Counted from the stretch's first letter, positions 1 through 11,089 are shown. The stretch: 64,000 nt of DNA from Thalassobaculum fulvum (GCF_014652915.1 NZ_BMZS01000010.1:186001-250000); one strand, 5' to 3'. A program made the numbers and translations. The notes: generated from the sequence alone by a model not told the origin.

Positions 1-15
1 AATAGAACTTGGTCC

Positions 16-54
16 TCATCCCGGAGCGCGCCTCCGGCGAGCATCCGGGACCCA
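16..54. repeat. Intergenic palindromic element, copy 1
   Basis: The segment begins TCATCCCGGA and ends ATCCGGGACCCA with a GC-rich middle, so its ends are near-complementary and could fold into a hairpin. The same ends recur at about 4.3-4.6, 13.1-13.2 and 58.1-58.3 kb, always between genes. Bases 1-105 hold nothing else I can identify apart from the sufC ribosome-binding site near 85-92. Confidence 0.6.
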
Positions 55-105
55 CCCGCCGCGTCGGAGCGGGTGAACAGGTAAGAGAAAGAGGGTTACG
101 GAGCC

Positions 106-858
<753 letters not shown>

Positions 859-865
859 GGACGCG

Positions 866-2173
866 ATGACCACGGACACCAACACGCTTCCCCTGGTGGC
901 CGGCGAGGACCCGGCCGTGCTGGCGGCCGGCGCGCCGGACTGGCTGGCCGCGCTGCGCCGGGCGGCGATCGCCCGCTACGACGCGATCGGCCTGCCGGGG
1001 CCGCGCACCGAGGCCTGGAAGTTCACCGGGCTGAACGCCGTCAAGGCGCTGACGCCGGTGCCGGCCGAGGGCGTGCCCGCGACGGAACTGCCGCCGGCCG
1101 TGGCGGCGCTCGACGGCCCGCGCATCGAGATCGTGAACGGCCGTCTGTCCGCCCTGCCGGCCATGCCGACGGGCGTCGAGGTGGTGGCGCTGGACGATCC
1201 GGCGGCCGCTCCGGAATGGGTGCGGGCACATCTGGGCTCGATCGCCTCGTTCGAGACGCATCCGTTCACCGCACTCAACACCGCGCAGCTCGCCGGCGGC
1301 GTCGCCGTCCGGATCGCCCGCGGCGCGATGCCGGAGGCCCCCATCGTGCTGTCGGTCGCCCAGGCCGGTGGCGGCGAGACTGCGACCATCGCCCATCCGC
1401 GGGTGCTGGTGGTGGTCGAGGAGGGCGGCTCGGCCGACCTGGTCACGGTGTTCCAGGGCAGCGGCCGCTACATCGCCAACCCGGTCACCGAGATCGCGGT
1501 CGCCGAGGGGGCCCGGCTCGGCCACGCCGTGCTGCAGGCCGAGGACGCCGAGGCGTTCCACGTCTCGATGACCGCCCTGAAGCTGGCCGAGAAGTCGACC
1601 TATGACGGCTTCGTGCTGGCGACCGGCTCGAAGCTGGCGCGCCACGAGGTGCGGGCCGAGCTCGACGGCGAGCACATCGAGTATGCGATCAACGGGGTGT
1701 ACCTCGGCGCCGACGGCCAGCACCACGACATCACCACCTTCATCGACCACGCCCGGCCGCACGGCACCAGCCACGAGATGGTCAAGGGCGTGCTGACCGG
1801 TACGGCGCGCGGGGTGTTCCAGGGCAAGATCCTGGTCCGGCCGGACGCCCAGAAGACCGACGGCTTCCAGATGAACCGGGCGCTGCTGCTGTCGCGCGAC
1901 GCCGAGGTCAACAGCAAGCCGGAGCTGGAGATCTACGCCGACGACGTGAAGTGCAGCCACGGCGCCACGGTCGGCGAGCTCGAGGACGACGAGCTGTTCT
2001 ACCTGATGGCCCGCGGCATCCCGCGGGGGCGGGCCCGGGCGCTGCTGGTCGAGGCCTATGTGCAGGAGGCGATCGCCCTGATCGGGCGGGCGCCGGTGCG
2101 CGACGCCTTCGCGGCGGTCGCGTCGGAGTGGCTGGACCGGCATGTCGCCGGCGTCAGCGGAAGCGGGGAGTGA
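866..2173 (+). CDS. sufD: SufD, Fe-S cluster assembly scaffold subunit
   Basis: This 435-residue SufB/SufD-family protein shows the family's C-terminal signature: KPELEIYADDVKCSHGATVG followed by DDELFYLMARGI. It should pair with SufB and SufC in the SufBC2D complex, where it takes part in iron delivery and cluster assembly. The start ATG is 7 bp after the sufC stop. The sufD stop (2171-2173) is 7 bp before the sufS start, so translation is probably coupled. SufD rather than SufB is chosen from the length and from the order C-D-S. Confidence 0.95.
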   Translation: MTTDTNTLPLVAGEDPAVLAAGAPDWLAALRRAAIARYDAIGLPGPRTEAWKFTGLNAVKALTPVPAEGVPATELPPAVAALDGPRIEIVNGRLSALPAMPTGVEVVALDDPAAAPEWVRAHLGSIASFETHPFTALNTAQLAGGVAVRIARGAMPEAPIVLSVAQAGGGETATIAHPRVLVVVEEGGSADLVTVFQGSGRYIANPVTEIAVAEGARLGHAVLQAEDAEAFHVSMTALKLAEKSTYDGFVLATGSKLARHEVRAELDGEHIEYAINGVYLGADGQHHDITTFIDHARPHGTSHEMVKGVLTGTARGVFQGKILVRPDAQKTDGFQMNRALLLSRDAEVNSKPELEIYADDVKCSHGATVGELEDDELFYLMARGIPRGRARALLVEAYVQEAIALIGRAPVRDAFAAVASEWLDRHVAGVSGSGE

Positions 2174-2180
2174 GCTGAGA

Positions 2181-3428
2181 ATGGCCGAGGCCGCCATCAA
2201 CGAGGGCACCGTGTACGACGTCGAGCGCTACCGGGCCGACTTCCCGATCCTGTCGACCCAGGTCCACGGCAAGCCGCTGGTCTATCTCGACAACGGCGCC
2301 TCGGCCCAAAAGCCGCGCCAGGTGATCGACCGGGTCACCGAGGTGTACGAGACCGGTTACGCCAACGTGCACCGCGGGCTGCACTATCTCAGCGAGAAGG
2401 CGACCGCCGACTACGAGGGCGCGCGCGAGAAGGTGCGCGGCTTCCTGGGGGCGGCCTCGACCTCGGAGATCGTGTTCACCCGCAACACCACCGAGGCGAT
2501 CAACCTGGTCGCCTACAGTTGGGGCCGCGCCAACCTGCAGCCCGGCGACGAGATCGTCATCACCTACATGGAGCACCACTCGAACATCGTGCCGTGGCAG
2601 ATGCTGCGCGACGAGAAGGGGCTGGTGCTGAAGGCGGTTCCGGTGCTGCCGGACGGCTCGTTCGACATGGCGGCGTTCAAGTCGCTGCTGACCGATCGCA
2701 CCCGGATGGTCGCCGTCACCCACGTCTCCAACGTGCTCGGCACCGTGGTGCCGGTGAAGGAGGTGATCCGGCTGGCCCACGCCGCCGGAGCCGCGGTGCT
2801 GATCGACGGCAGCCAGGCGGTCCAGCACATGGCGGTCGACGTGAAGGACCTCGACTGCGACTTCTACTGCTTCACCGGCCACAAGCTGTACGGGCCGTCC
2901 GGCATCGGCGTGCTGTACGGCAAGGAGGCGGTGCTGGACGCCATGCCGCCGTGGCAGGGCGGCGGCGACATGATCGCCTCGGTGACCATCGAGAAGAGCA
3001 CCTGGGCCGACCTGCCGAACAAGTTCGAGGCCGGCACCCCGGCGATCGCCCAGGCGATCGGACTCGGCGCGGCGATCGACTACGTGCGCGGCGTCGGTCT
3101 CGACCGGATCGCCGAGCACGAGCGCGACCTGCTGAACTACGCGACCCAGCGGCTGGCCTCGGTCGACGGGCTGTCGGTGCTGGGCTCCGCGCCGGGCAAG
3201 GTCTCGGTGATCTCGTTCACCATGGACTGCGCGCACCCGCACGACGTGTCGACCATCGTCGACCAGCAGGGCGTGGCGGTGCGCGCCGGCCACCACTGCG
3301 CCCAACCCCTGATGGACTTCTTCGACGTCGGCTCGACGACGCGAGCGAGCTTCGGCCTGTACAACACCCGGGCCGAGGTCGACGCGCTGGTCGAGGCGCT
3401 GGAGAAGGTCCGGGCGATCTTCGCGTGA
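2181..3428 (+). CDS. sufS: SufS, cysteine desulfurase (group II)
   Basis: This 415-residue PLP enzyme removes sulfur from cysteine for cluster assembly. The PLP lysine lies in CFTGHKLYGPSG (K235) and the persulfide cysteine in RAGHHCAQP (C373), the arrangement of group II desulfurases. I start it at the ATG at 2181, after the sufD stop, where residues MAEAAIN lead into the family sequence. An in-frame start at 2142 would overlap sufD. No SufE or SufU sulfur-transfer partner is visible in this window, so that protein must be encoded elsewhere. Confidence 0.96.
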   Translation: MAEAAINEGTVYDVERYRADFPILSTQVHGKPLVYLDNGASAQKPRQVIDRVTEVYETGYANVHRGLHYLSEKATADYEGAREKVRGFLGAASTSEIVFTRNTTEAINLVAYSWGRANLQPGDEIVITYMEHHSNIVPWQMLRDEKGLVLKAVPVLPDGSFDMAAFKSLLTDRTRMVAVTHVSNVLGTVVPVKEVIRLAHAAGAAVLIDGSQAVQHMAVDVKDLDCDFYCFTGHKLYGPSGIGVLYGKEAVLDAMPPWQGGGDMIASVTIEKSTWADLPNKFEAGTPAIAQAIGLGAAIDYVRGVGLDRIAEHERDLLNYATQRLASVDGLSVLGSAPGKVSVISFTMDCAHPHDVSTIVDQQGVAVRAGHHCAQPLMDFFDVGSTTRASFGLYNTRAEVDALVEALEKVRAIFA

Positions 3429-3442
3429 CGGAGCGTGCGGCG

Positions 3443-3844
3443 ATGAACCAGGAACTCGGGATCCGCGATTTCATGCCGGGCTTCGAGGCCGCCCCGGAGG
3501 GCATCGCCCGGGCCGGCGAGCCCTTGCCCGCCGGCATGGAGGTGGCGTCCGAGGCCGAGGTGATCGAGGCGCTGAAGAGCGTGTACGATCCCGAGATCCC
3601 GGTGAACATCTACGATCTCGGGCTGATCTACGGCCTCGATATCTTCGACGACGGCAGCGTCAAGGTCGACATGACCCTGACCGCACCGGCCTGCCCGGTG
3701 GCCGGCGAGATGCCGGGCATGGTCGCCAGGGCGGTCGCCGGGGTGCCGGGCGTCGGCGAGGTCGAGGTCCAGCTGGTGTGGGAACCGCAGTGGACTCCGG
3801 AGCGGATGAGCGAAGAGGCTCGACTGCTTCTGGACATGTTCTAA
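3443..3844 (+). CDS. sufT: SufT/DUF59 (MIP18-family) Fe-S maturation protein
   Basis: This 133-residue protein carries a DUF59/MIP18-family domain. The hallmark YDPEIPVNIYDLGLIYG is near residues 51-67, and the cysteine-containing loop TLTAPACPVAGEMP follows. Family members assist maturation of Fe-S proteins, and the position between sufS and sufA matches the usual bacterial SUF-associated copy. I start at ATG 3443. A GTG at 3425 would overlap the sufS stop and add only six residues. The first 40 or so residues look like a poorly conserved tail. Confidence 0.9.
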   Translation: MNQELGIRDFMPGFEAAPEGIARAGEPLPAGMEVASEAEVIEALKSVYDPEIPVNIYDLGLIYGLDIFDDGSVKVDMTLTAPACPVAGEMPGMVARAVAGVPGVGEVEVQLVWEPQWTPERMSEEARLLLDMF

Positions 3845-3892
3845 GGTAGTGCCCACGTAATCGACGAACGCTTGATGACGGAAGGTAGGAGC

Positions 3893-4255
3893 ATGTTCCA
3901 GCCGACCAAGGCACCGATCACGCTGACCGAGGCCGCCGCCGCGCGGGTGCGCGAGCTGGTGGCGAAGTCCGGCGAGGAGGGCGTTCTCGGCCTGCGCGTC
4001 GGCGTCAAGAACACCGGCTGCTCCGGGCTCAGCTACATCGTCGAGTACGCCAAGGAGCGCAAGAAGTTCGAGGACGTGGTCGAGGACAAGGGGGTCACCC
4101 TGTTCATCGACCCGACCGCCGTGATGTTCATCCTCGGCGCCGAGATGGATTACAAGGAGGACAAGATGTTCTCCGGGTTCGTCTTCAACAACCCGAACGA
4201 GACCGGCCGCTGCGGCTGCGGCGAGAGCTTCAGCGTCGCCGCCGCTAAGGGCTGA
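3893..4255 (+). CDS. sufA: SufA/IscA-family A-type Fe-S carrier
   Basis: This 120-residue HesB/IscA-family protein has the three cluster-binding cysteines: C43 in TGCSGLSY, and C107 and C109 in GRCGCGES. It should accept clusters from SufBCD and pass them to client proteins. I chose ATG 3893 because GAAGG ends 7 bp before it. Upstream TTG/ATG codons (3872, 3875) lie in the ribosome-binding region and add no conserved sequence. It closes the SUF operon. No gene follows on this strand until the terminator-like hairpin near 4.6 kb. Confidence 0.93.
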   Translation: MFQPTKAPITLTEAAAARVRELVAKSGEEGVLGLRVGVKNTGCSGLSYIVEYAKERKKFEDVVEDKGVTLFIDPTAVMFILGAEMDYKEDKMFSGFVFNNPNETGRCGCGESFSVAAAKG

Positions 4256-4328
4256 GGCGCCGGCTCGTAGATCCCGCCCTTTTGGTTCCCGTCCGTCGCT
4301 TCCTGTTGGGTTCCCGTCCGTCGCCTCG

Positions 4329-4575
4329 TGGGTTCCGGATCGGCCGCGCCGGCGCGCGTCCGTCCGGAATGACGTTGGGGTGGGGAAGCGCGCCGGCCGT
4401 TGCGGCCGGCTGCTGCAGAGGGAACGGTCGCATCATTCTTGTCGTCATTCCGGAATGACGTTGGGGTGGGGAAGCGCGCCGGCCGTTGCGGTCGGCTGCT
4501 GCAGAGGGAACGGTCGCATCATTCTTGTCGTCATTCCGGACCGGATCGCCGCAGGCGAAACGGAGCCGGAACCCA
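4329..4575. repeat. Intergenic palindromic element, inverted pair (copies 2 and 3)
   Basis: Copy 2 (4329-4374) runs TGGGTTCCGGAT ... GGAATGACG. Copy 3 (about 4529-4575) runs GTCATTCCGGA ... GCCGGAACCCA in the opposite orientation. They belong to the same family as the copies at 16, 13076/13162 and 58146/58211, and flank an 86-bp tandem duplication. The whole gap from 4256 to 4645 contains no believable gene, only these repeats and the hairpin at 4599. Confidence 0.6.
4363..4540. repeat. 86-bp direct tandem duplication
   Basis: Bases 4363-4448 are repeated at 4449-4534, and the first six bases begin a third time at 4535. I see one difference between the copies (C at 4406, T at 4492), so the duplication looks recent. 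Each unit starts TCCGGAATGACGTTGGGG and ends in a TCATTCTTGTCGTCAT stretch. It lies wholly inside the intergenic repeat cluster. Confidence 0.9.
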
Positions 4576-4598
4576 TGACGCGACGGTCGCCGGAAGCG

Positions 4599-4641
4599 AA
4601 GCCCCGGGCCCGGCCGATGGCGTGCCGGGCCCGGGGCTTTT
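4599..4641. terminator. Strong GC hairpin between convergent genes
   Basis: The 16-base arm AAGCCCCGGGCCCGGC (4599-4614) pairs perfectly with 4624-4639 around a nine-base loop, followed by TT on the plus strand. It lies between the SUF operon (plus) and the small minus-strand gene ending at 4646, so it could terminate both. The T-tract is short, so the call rests on the stem. Confidence 0.55.
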
Positions 4642-4645
4642 CGTG

Positions 4646-4912
4646 TCAGACGTTGGACGGCTTCAGCGGGCCGGTCGGGTGGGAACCGGCCGTGCGGCCG
4701 TCGACGGCCGAACGGGCCCCGCCGAACAGCCGCTTCAGGCCGCGGCCGGCGTCGCGCAGCATCTCGCCGGCGGCCTGCGCCCGCATGAAGCGGCCGCGCT
4801 GGATGTGGAGCTCGACCAGCTCCGAGCTGAGCTCGATGTGCGCGGCGTCGACGTCGGCGTACAGGCGTTCGATGTCGGCGCGGCTGGCCGGGCGGGCGGT
4901 GATGGATCGCAT
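4646..4912 (-). CDS. Small hypothetical protein
   Basis: This 88-residue protein has no family I recognise. The start ATG at 4912 is preceded by GGAGG six bases upstream, which decides it against the longer 110-codon reading. The first 65 residues look like one amphipathic helical region (ADIERLYADVDAAHIELSSE, then LHIQRGRFMRAQAAGEMLRD). A Gly/Pro/Ser-rich tail follows. No signal peptide or membrane segment is seen. It stands alone, with its 3' end facing the strong hairpin at 4599-4641. Good initiation signals and codon use make it a probable real gene. Confidence 0.65.
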   Translation of the reverse strand: MRSITARPASRADIERLYADVDAAHIELSSELVELHIQRGRFMRAQAAGEMLRDAGRGLKRLFGGARSAVDGRTAGSHPTGPLKPSNV

Positions 4913-5084
4913 GGAAGACCTCCGAGGTTGCTGGATGTCTTCCTCCCCGAGCGGGGTCTTCGTGCCCCTGCAGCGCAAACTATGTTGCGTTGCACAATTC
5001 TCATTTAGCGTCCAATCACCCCCAGTTCAAGTCTAATGATGCTCCAAAAAGGGTCAGATTCGGATAACTAAATAACCCGACCTC

Positions 5085-5714
5085 TTAGCGGGCGTGCAGG
5101 GCCAGCGCCTTGGCGGCCGCCGGGCGCTGCCAGACCGCCGCCTGCATGCGGTCGACGCCCGGGCAGGCCGGCTTGAACGCCTTCTTGTCGGGATGCCAGA
5201 GCGCCAGCATGGCGATGTAGATGTCGGCCGCGGTGCAGCGTTCGCCGGTCAGGAACGGCCGGCCGTCGGCGAACGCCGTCTCGACCGCCTTCCAGGCCTC
5301 GTTCAGGGCGGTCAGCGCCAGGTCCTGCACCGCTTCGTCGTCGCCGTCGCGGACCCGGTGATAGTCCGGGTGGTAGAAGCGGATGTAGCACGGGTACAGG
5401 GTGGCGGCGCCGTATACCAGCCACTGCAGGTAGAACGCGCGGTCGGCGTCGTTCGGCGCCGGCGCCAGCCGGCTCTCGGGCGCCAGGTCGGCGAGGTAGG
5501 CGACGATCGCCGCCGACTCGATCATCACCCGGCCGTCGCGCAGCTTCAGCGCCGGGATCAGGCCGAGCGGATGCACGTCGCGCTTGTAGGCCTCCGACCT
5601 GTGCTCGCCGGCGTCGGCGTCCACCTTGACCGTCGTATAGGGCAGGCCGGTCTCCTCGAGCAGCGCCATCGGCGCCAGCGAACCGGAGCTCGGCTTCCAG
5701 TACAAGGTGTGCAT
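5085..5714 (-). CDS. Glutathione S-transferase family protein
   Basis: This 209-residue cytosolic protein has a GST layout. The N-terminal thioredoxin-like half begins MHTLYWKPSSGS and contains the cis-proline loop GLIPALKL and the glutathione-contacting DGRVMIESAAIVAYLAD (residues 62-78). An all-helical C-terminal half follows, with LTGERCTAADIYIAMLALW typical of GST_C. The start at 5714 has GGAGG five bases upstream, and an upstream extension to 5762 is unlikely. The substrate is unknown. It is divergent from ltaE. Confidence 0.88.
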   Translation of the reverse strand: MHTLYWKPSSGSLAPMALLEETGLPYTTVKVDADAGEHRSEAYKRDVHPLGLIPALKLRDGRVMIESAAIVAYLADLAPESRLAPAPNDADRAFYLQWLVYGAATLYPCYIRFYHPDYHRVRDGDDEAVQDLALTALNEAWKAVETAFADGRPFLTGERCTAADIYIAMLALWHPDKKAFKPACPGVDRMQAAVWQRPAAAKALALHAR

Positions 5715-5855
5715 GCGTGCCTCCGCGACTGCCGTCTCTGTTTTTCGGGGTGCGTTCCGCACCGTTCCCGCTCAGTATCTCCCCGACCCTCCCGGCGCGC
5801 CAACACCGGATCGCGGCGCGCCGACACCCGACCACGCCAGTGAAGGACCCCGTCG

Positions 5856-6932
<1,077 letters not shown>

Positions 6933-6963
6933 CCGGCGCGCTGACCGGTCGATCCGGGGGCGG

Positions 6964-8181
6964 ATGCGCGGCATGCCGGTCTGGCTGAGCGCACTGGGCG
7001 CGGCGCTGCTGATGCAGACGTCGGCGGCGTTCCTGACCCGGGTGTTCCCGGTCATGGGGCCGGCGCTGACCGACGCGGTCGGCGTAGCGCCGGAGCGGAT
7101 CGGCATCCTGGCCTCGGTCACCTCGTTCGGGACCATGGTCTACCTGATCGCCGGCGGCGACCTGCTGCCGCGCCTGGGCGCGGTGCGGACCCTGCAGGTC
7201 GGGGTGTGCATCGGCACCGCCGGCCTGCTGGCGGCGTTGCTCGGGGCATGGGAGGCGCTGATTTTCGCCGCCTTCCTGATCGGGGTCGGCTATGGGCCGT
7301 CGCCGCCGGCCGGCAGCGACATCCTCAACCGGCATGCGCCGCCGGGCCGCCGGTCGCTGGTGTTCTCGATCAAGCAGTCCGGCGTGCCGCTCGGCGGCGC
7401 GGTCGCCGGGGTGCTGATGCCGGCGCTGCTGGTGTGGGCCGACTGGCGGACCGCCTGCGCGATCGCCGCGGCCGCCGCGCTGGCGACCATCGCGTTCGTG
7501 CAGCCGGTCCGTGCGGCCATCGACGCCGAGCGCGACCGTCACCATCCGCTGCGGCTGTCCGAGGCGCTGCGGCCGCGCAGCCTGCTGCGGCCGTTCCGGG
7601 CGGTCGCCGAGGGGCCGGTGATGCTCGCGACGACCTATGCCGGCTTCTGCTTCGCCCTGGTGCAGGGCTGCCTGTTCGCGTTCTACGTCACCTTCCTGGC
7701 GACCGGCCTCGGGCTGTCGCTGCCGCTCGCCGGCCTCGCCTTCGCGGTCATGCAGGGGGTCGGCGTGGTCGGGCGGGTGGCGGTCGGCTGGATCGCCGAC
7801 AGCGTCGGCTCGGCGCGCGCCACCCTGGTGGCCCTGGCGGTCGCCTCCTCGGCCGCGACCCTGGCGGTCGCCGGCATGTCCGACGGCTGGCCGGTCTGGG
7901 CGATCGTCGGCCTGGCCGGCGTCTCCGGCTTCGCGAGTGCCAGCTGGAACGGCGTGTACCTGTCGGAGATCGCCGCGGCGGCACCGGCCGGCATGGTCGG
8001 GCACGCGACCGCCGGCTCCACCTTCCTGACCTTCATCGGCTACGTGGTCGGCCCGGTGGTGTTCGGGGCGGCGGTCACGGCCGCCGGTGGCTACCAGGCG
8101 GCGTTCGCGGTGACCGCGGCGGCACCGCTGACCGGGGCCGCCAGCCTGCTGTACGCGATGCGGCGAACCCGCGAGACGTGA
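6964..8181 (+). CDS. MFS transporter
   Basis: This 405-residue inner-membrane protein has about twelve hydrophobic segments in two halves. They are separated by a charged central loop ([20 protein letters not shown], near residues 181-200). The segment [20 protein letters not shown] resembles the nitrate/nitrite or YbfB-like MFS subgroup. The substrate cannot be read from sequence. It lies directly downstream of threonine aldolase and upstream of cysteine synthase, which suggests but does not prove a link to amino-acid transport. Confidence 0.88.
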   Translation: MRGMPVWLSALGAALLMQTSAAFLTRVFPVMGPALTDAVGVAPERIGILASVTSFGTMVYLIAGGDLLPRLGAVRTLQVGVCIGTAGLLAALLGAWEALIFAAFLIGVGYGPSPPAGSDILNRHAPPGRRSLVFSIKQSGVPLGGAVAGVLMPALLVWADWRTACAIAAAAALATIAFVQPVRAAIDAERDRHHPLRLSEALRPRSLLRPFRAVAEGPVMLATTYAGFCFALVQGCLFAFYVTFLATGLGLSLPLAGLAFAVMQGVGVVGRVAVGWIADSVGSARATLVALAVASSAATLAVAGMSDGWPVWAIVGLAGVSGFASASWNGVYLSEIAAAAPAGMVGHATAGSTFLTFIGYVVGPVVFGAAVTAAGGYQAAFAVTAAAPLTGAASLLYAMRRTRET

Positions 8182-8275
8182 CGCCCCGGCACGGGCGTGT
8201 GCACGCGGCCCGCATGGTCGGCGGCTGCGTCATGGCCTATTAACCATGGCGAACTTCGAAGCAGGGAGACCGACC

Positions 8276-9361
8276 ATGACGACCGACTCTGGGATCCGCA
8301 CCACCGCCGGGCGCGGGCGGCTGTTCGACAGCGTGCTCGACACCGTCGGCGACACCCCGGCGATCCGGATCAACAACATCGGGGTCGACGGCGTCACGCT
8401 GTACGTGAAGGCCGAGTTCTTCAACCCGGCCGCCTCGGTCAAGGACCGGCTGGCCCTGAACATCATCGAGGCGGCCGAGCGCAGCGGTGCGCTGAAGCCC
8501 GGGCAGACCGTGGTCGAGGCGACCAGCGGCAACACCGGCATCGGGCTGGCCATGGTGTGCGCCCAGAAGGGCTACCCGCTGGTGGTCACCATGGTCGAGA
8601 CCTTCTCGGTCGAGCGCCGCAAGCTGATGCGGATGCTGGGTGCGAAGGTGGTGCTGACGCCGAAGGCCGAGAAGGGCTACGGCATGTACCGCAAGGCGGT
8701 CGAGCTGGCCGAGGCCAACGGCTGGTTCCTGGCCCACCAGTTCGAGACCGACGCCAACGCCGACATCCACGAGGCCACCACCGGCCGCGAGATCGTCAAC
8801 GACTTCGCCGGCAAGCGGCTCGACTGGTTCGTCAGCGGCTACGGCACCGGCGGCACCGTCACCGGCGTCGCCCGGGTGCTGCGGCGCGAGCGGCCGGAGA
8901 CGAAGATCGTGCTGACCGAGCCCGCCAACGCCCAGCTGATCGGCAGCGGCAAGGGCCAGGACCGGGCCGCCGACCGCTCGCCGGCGGTCAGCCACCCGGC
9001 GTTCGAGCCGCACCCGATCCAGGGCTGGACCCCGGACTTCATCCCCTACGTCCTGCAGGAGGCGATCGACGAGCACCTGTACGACGAGCTGGTCCCGGTC
9101 GCCGGCGCCGACGGCATCAAGTGGGCGAAGGCGCTGGCCCAGAAGGAGGGCATCTTCACCGGCATCTCCGGCGGCTCGACCTTCGCGGTCGCCCGCCAGG
9201 TCGCCGAGCGCGCCGAGAAGGGCTCGGTGATCCTGTGCATGCTGCCGGACACCGGCGAGCGCTACCTGTCGACCCCGCTGTTCGACGGCATCGAGGCGGA
9301 GATGGACGCCGACGAACTGGCGCTGATGCGCTCGACGCCAGGGTACCAGATGCCGGCGTAA
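8276..9361 (+). CDS. cysK: Cysteine synthase (O-acetylserine sulfhydrylase)
   Basis: This 361-residue fold-type II PLP enzyme makes cysteine from O-acetylserine and sulfide. The PLP lysine is K56 in NPAASVKDRLA, and the phosphate/substrate loop is TSGNTGIG (83-90). The glycine-rich GYGTGGTVTGVAR binds the cofactor phosphate. At 361 residues it is longer than classical CysK (about 320), with an extended C-terminus after TGERYLSTPLF. ATG 8276 is preceded by AGGGAG. The in-frame ATG 8246 lies upstream of that site. A clear terminator follows. Confidence 0.93.
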   Translation: MTTDSGIRTTAGRGRLFDSVLDTVGDTPAIRINNIGVDGVTLYVKAEFFNPAASVKDRLALNIIEAAERSGALKPGQTVVEATSGNTGIGLAMVCAQKGYPLVVTMVETFSVERRKLMRMLGAKVVLTPKAEKGYGMYRKAVELAEANGWFLAHQFETDANADIHEATTGREIVNDFAGKRLDWFVSGYGTGGTVTGVARVLRRERPETKIVLTEPANAQLIGSGKGQDRAADRSPAVSHPAFEPHPIQGWTPDFIPYVLQEAIDEHLYDELVPVAGADGIKWAKALAQKEGIFTGISGGSTFAVARQVAERAEKGSVILCMLPDTGERYLSTPLFDGIEAEMDADELALMRSTPGYQMPA

Positions 9362-9382
9362 CGGCCCGGGCACACGCGGCGA

Positions 9383-9416
9383 CGGGCGCCCCCTGCGGGC
9401 GCCCGTTTGCTTTTTT
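9383..9416 (+). terminator. Rho-independent terminator after cysK
   Basis: CGGGCGCC (9383-9390) pairs with GGCGCCCG (9398-9405) over a seven-base loop. The T-rich tail TTTGCTTTTTT (9406-9416) follows. It lies 22 bp downstream of the cysK stop. Confidence 0.9.
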
Positions 9417-9517
9417 GCGGGCGGATCACCCATCCGCGGGATGCCGAGCCGGCGTGATGGTCGATACAAAAATGCGGGGGTGCTGCGGGAAACGAACCGT
9501 AACCGGAGGACCGACCG

Positions 9518-11089
9518 ATGAAGGCTCGGAGATATGCACCGCATAAGCGCGCGAGCAGGATTCCGTGGTGGCCGGTGGTCCTGGCCGTCGCAGCGGCCGG
9601 GGCCCTGGCGACGTTGCTGGGCGCCGTTTCGCCGGCGGGGGCCGACGAGATCCGCGATCGAGCCCGCCGCCTGATCCTCGACAGCTTCGTGGTCGACGGC
9701 AACCTCAGCCCGGCGACCTGGCAGGTGAATCCGGACTGTGGCGCCGGCGACGCCCTGGGATGCTGGGACAACGTCTCGGTTCCCACCTTCACCGTGATCC
9801 GCGACCGGATGGGCGTCGACCTGCTGTCGACCAGCGGCAACATCCGGACCAGTGCCCAGCGCCGGGTCAAGCGTGTCCTGACGTCGAACGACATCGACGA
9901 GGCGCGCTGGGCCAACCATGTCGGGGTGATCCGCTACATCCAGAAGCCCGGCGCGGTCGATATCGCCGGGGTCGCCAACCCGCTCGGCAACACCGCCCTG
10001 CTGGCCCGCAACCGGGCCCAGGCCTGGTTCGACGACGGCATCCGGATCGTCCAGCTGGCCTACAACGCCAACGAGAACGCCCGGCTGGTCACCGCGGCGT
10101 TCGACAGCCGCTACGGCGGTGGTTCCAACCAGGACGCCGGGGTCCGGATCAACGGCACCGGGAACTGCGGCGGGGCCGGGGCACCGCCCTGCGTACCGCT
10201 GACGCCGCTCGGCCGGCAGCTGGTCGACGCCATGCTCGACCGCTTCATGATCGTCGACCTGTCGCATGTCGGCCGGGCGACGGCCCTGGAGGTCGCCCGG
10301 ATCGCCAAGGACCGGAACCGCCCGGTGATCGCCAACCACGCCAACGCCCGGGCGGTCTATGCCGATACGGTCAGCCGCAACCACGACGACGACGTGATCT
10401 GCGCGATCGCCAGGACCGGCGGGGTCGTCGGGGTCACGCCGATCCGCTTCATGCTGTCGAACTCGCCGCTGAACACCGGCGGCAAGTGGGCGAACCGCGA
10501 GCTGCTGGTCGACCACATCAACCACATCGCCCGCGATGTCGACTGCCGCGACGATGCCGGCCGGCGGATCCGCATGATCGAGCACGTGGCGGTCGCGTCC
10601 GACTCCTACGTGAACGGCATGCCGACCCCGAGCACCTGGCTGAACGTGCGCGGCTTCAACGACCGCGACCGCTGGATGGATCTGGCGGAGCTGATGATCC
10701 GCCGGCACGGCTACTCGGACTCCGATATCCGGCGGGTGTTCGGCGCCAACCTGATGCGGGTGTACCGGGCGGCGCTGCCCGGCCTGACCCGGCCGGTGCT
10801 GCCGCTGGATGCCGGCAACGTCGAGCCGGCGCTGCCGCGGGCCCCGCGGATCACCTGGTCGCCCCCGCAGGCCCAGCGGGTCGCGCCGGCGACCGCCTAC
10901 TACGTCTACCTCTACCGTCGCGACGCTGCCGGCAACCGGGTCTTCATGACGGTCCTGCCGGCCGCCAACCAGACCCAGGCACAGTTGCCGCGGCTGCGGG
11001 CCAACGGCCGCTACAGTCTGTTCGTTCGGGCGACCAACGGGGCGCAGCGGGTCAACTCGACCTGGTTCGACTTCCGGGTCCGGGGATAG
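9518..11089 (+). CDS. M19 dipeptidase-family exported protein with degenerate metal site
   Basis: This 523-residue protein has a basic N-terminus, a hydrophobic segment (18-36) and an ALA/AGA-type export signal. The body resembles renal dipeptidase (M19): IVDLSHVGRAT (H250), PVIANHANARAV (H274) and VAVASDS (D362) match second-metal and substrate positions. The family's first-metal motif (Asp-Gly-His-Asn-Asp) appears here as VVDGNLSP, with no His or second Asp, and I see no bridging Glu. Residues from about 425 look like a beta-sandwich, possibly fibronectin-III-like. It is probably exported. Enzymatic activity is doubtful or altered. Confidence 0.75.
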   Translation: MKARRYAPHKRASRIPWWPVVLAVAAAGALATLLGAVSPAGADEIRDRARRLILDSFVVDGNLSPATWQVNPDCGAGDALGCWDNVSVPTFTVIRDRMGVDLLSTSGNIRTSAQRRVKRVLTSNDIDEARWANHVGVIRYIQKPGAVDIAGVANPLGNTALLARNRAQAWFDDGIRIVQLAYNANENARLVTAAFDSRYGGGSNQDAGVRINGTGNCGGAGAPPCVPLTPLGRQLVDAMLDRFMIVDLSHVGRATALEVARIAKDRNRPVIANHANARAVYADTVSRNHDDDVICAIARTGGVVGVTPIRFMLSNSPLNTGGKWANRELLVDHINHIARDVDCRDDAGRRIRMIEHVAVASDSYVNGMPTPSTWLNVRGFNDRDRWMDLAELMIRRHGYSDSDIRRVFGANLMRVYRAALPGLTRPVLPLDAGNVEPALPRAPRITWSPPQAQRVAPATAYYVYLYRRDAAGNRVFMTVLPAANQTQAQLPRLRANGRYSLFVRATNGAQRVNSTWFDFRVRG

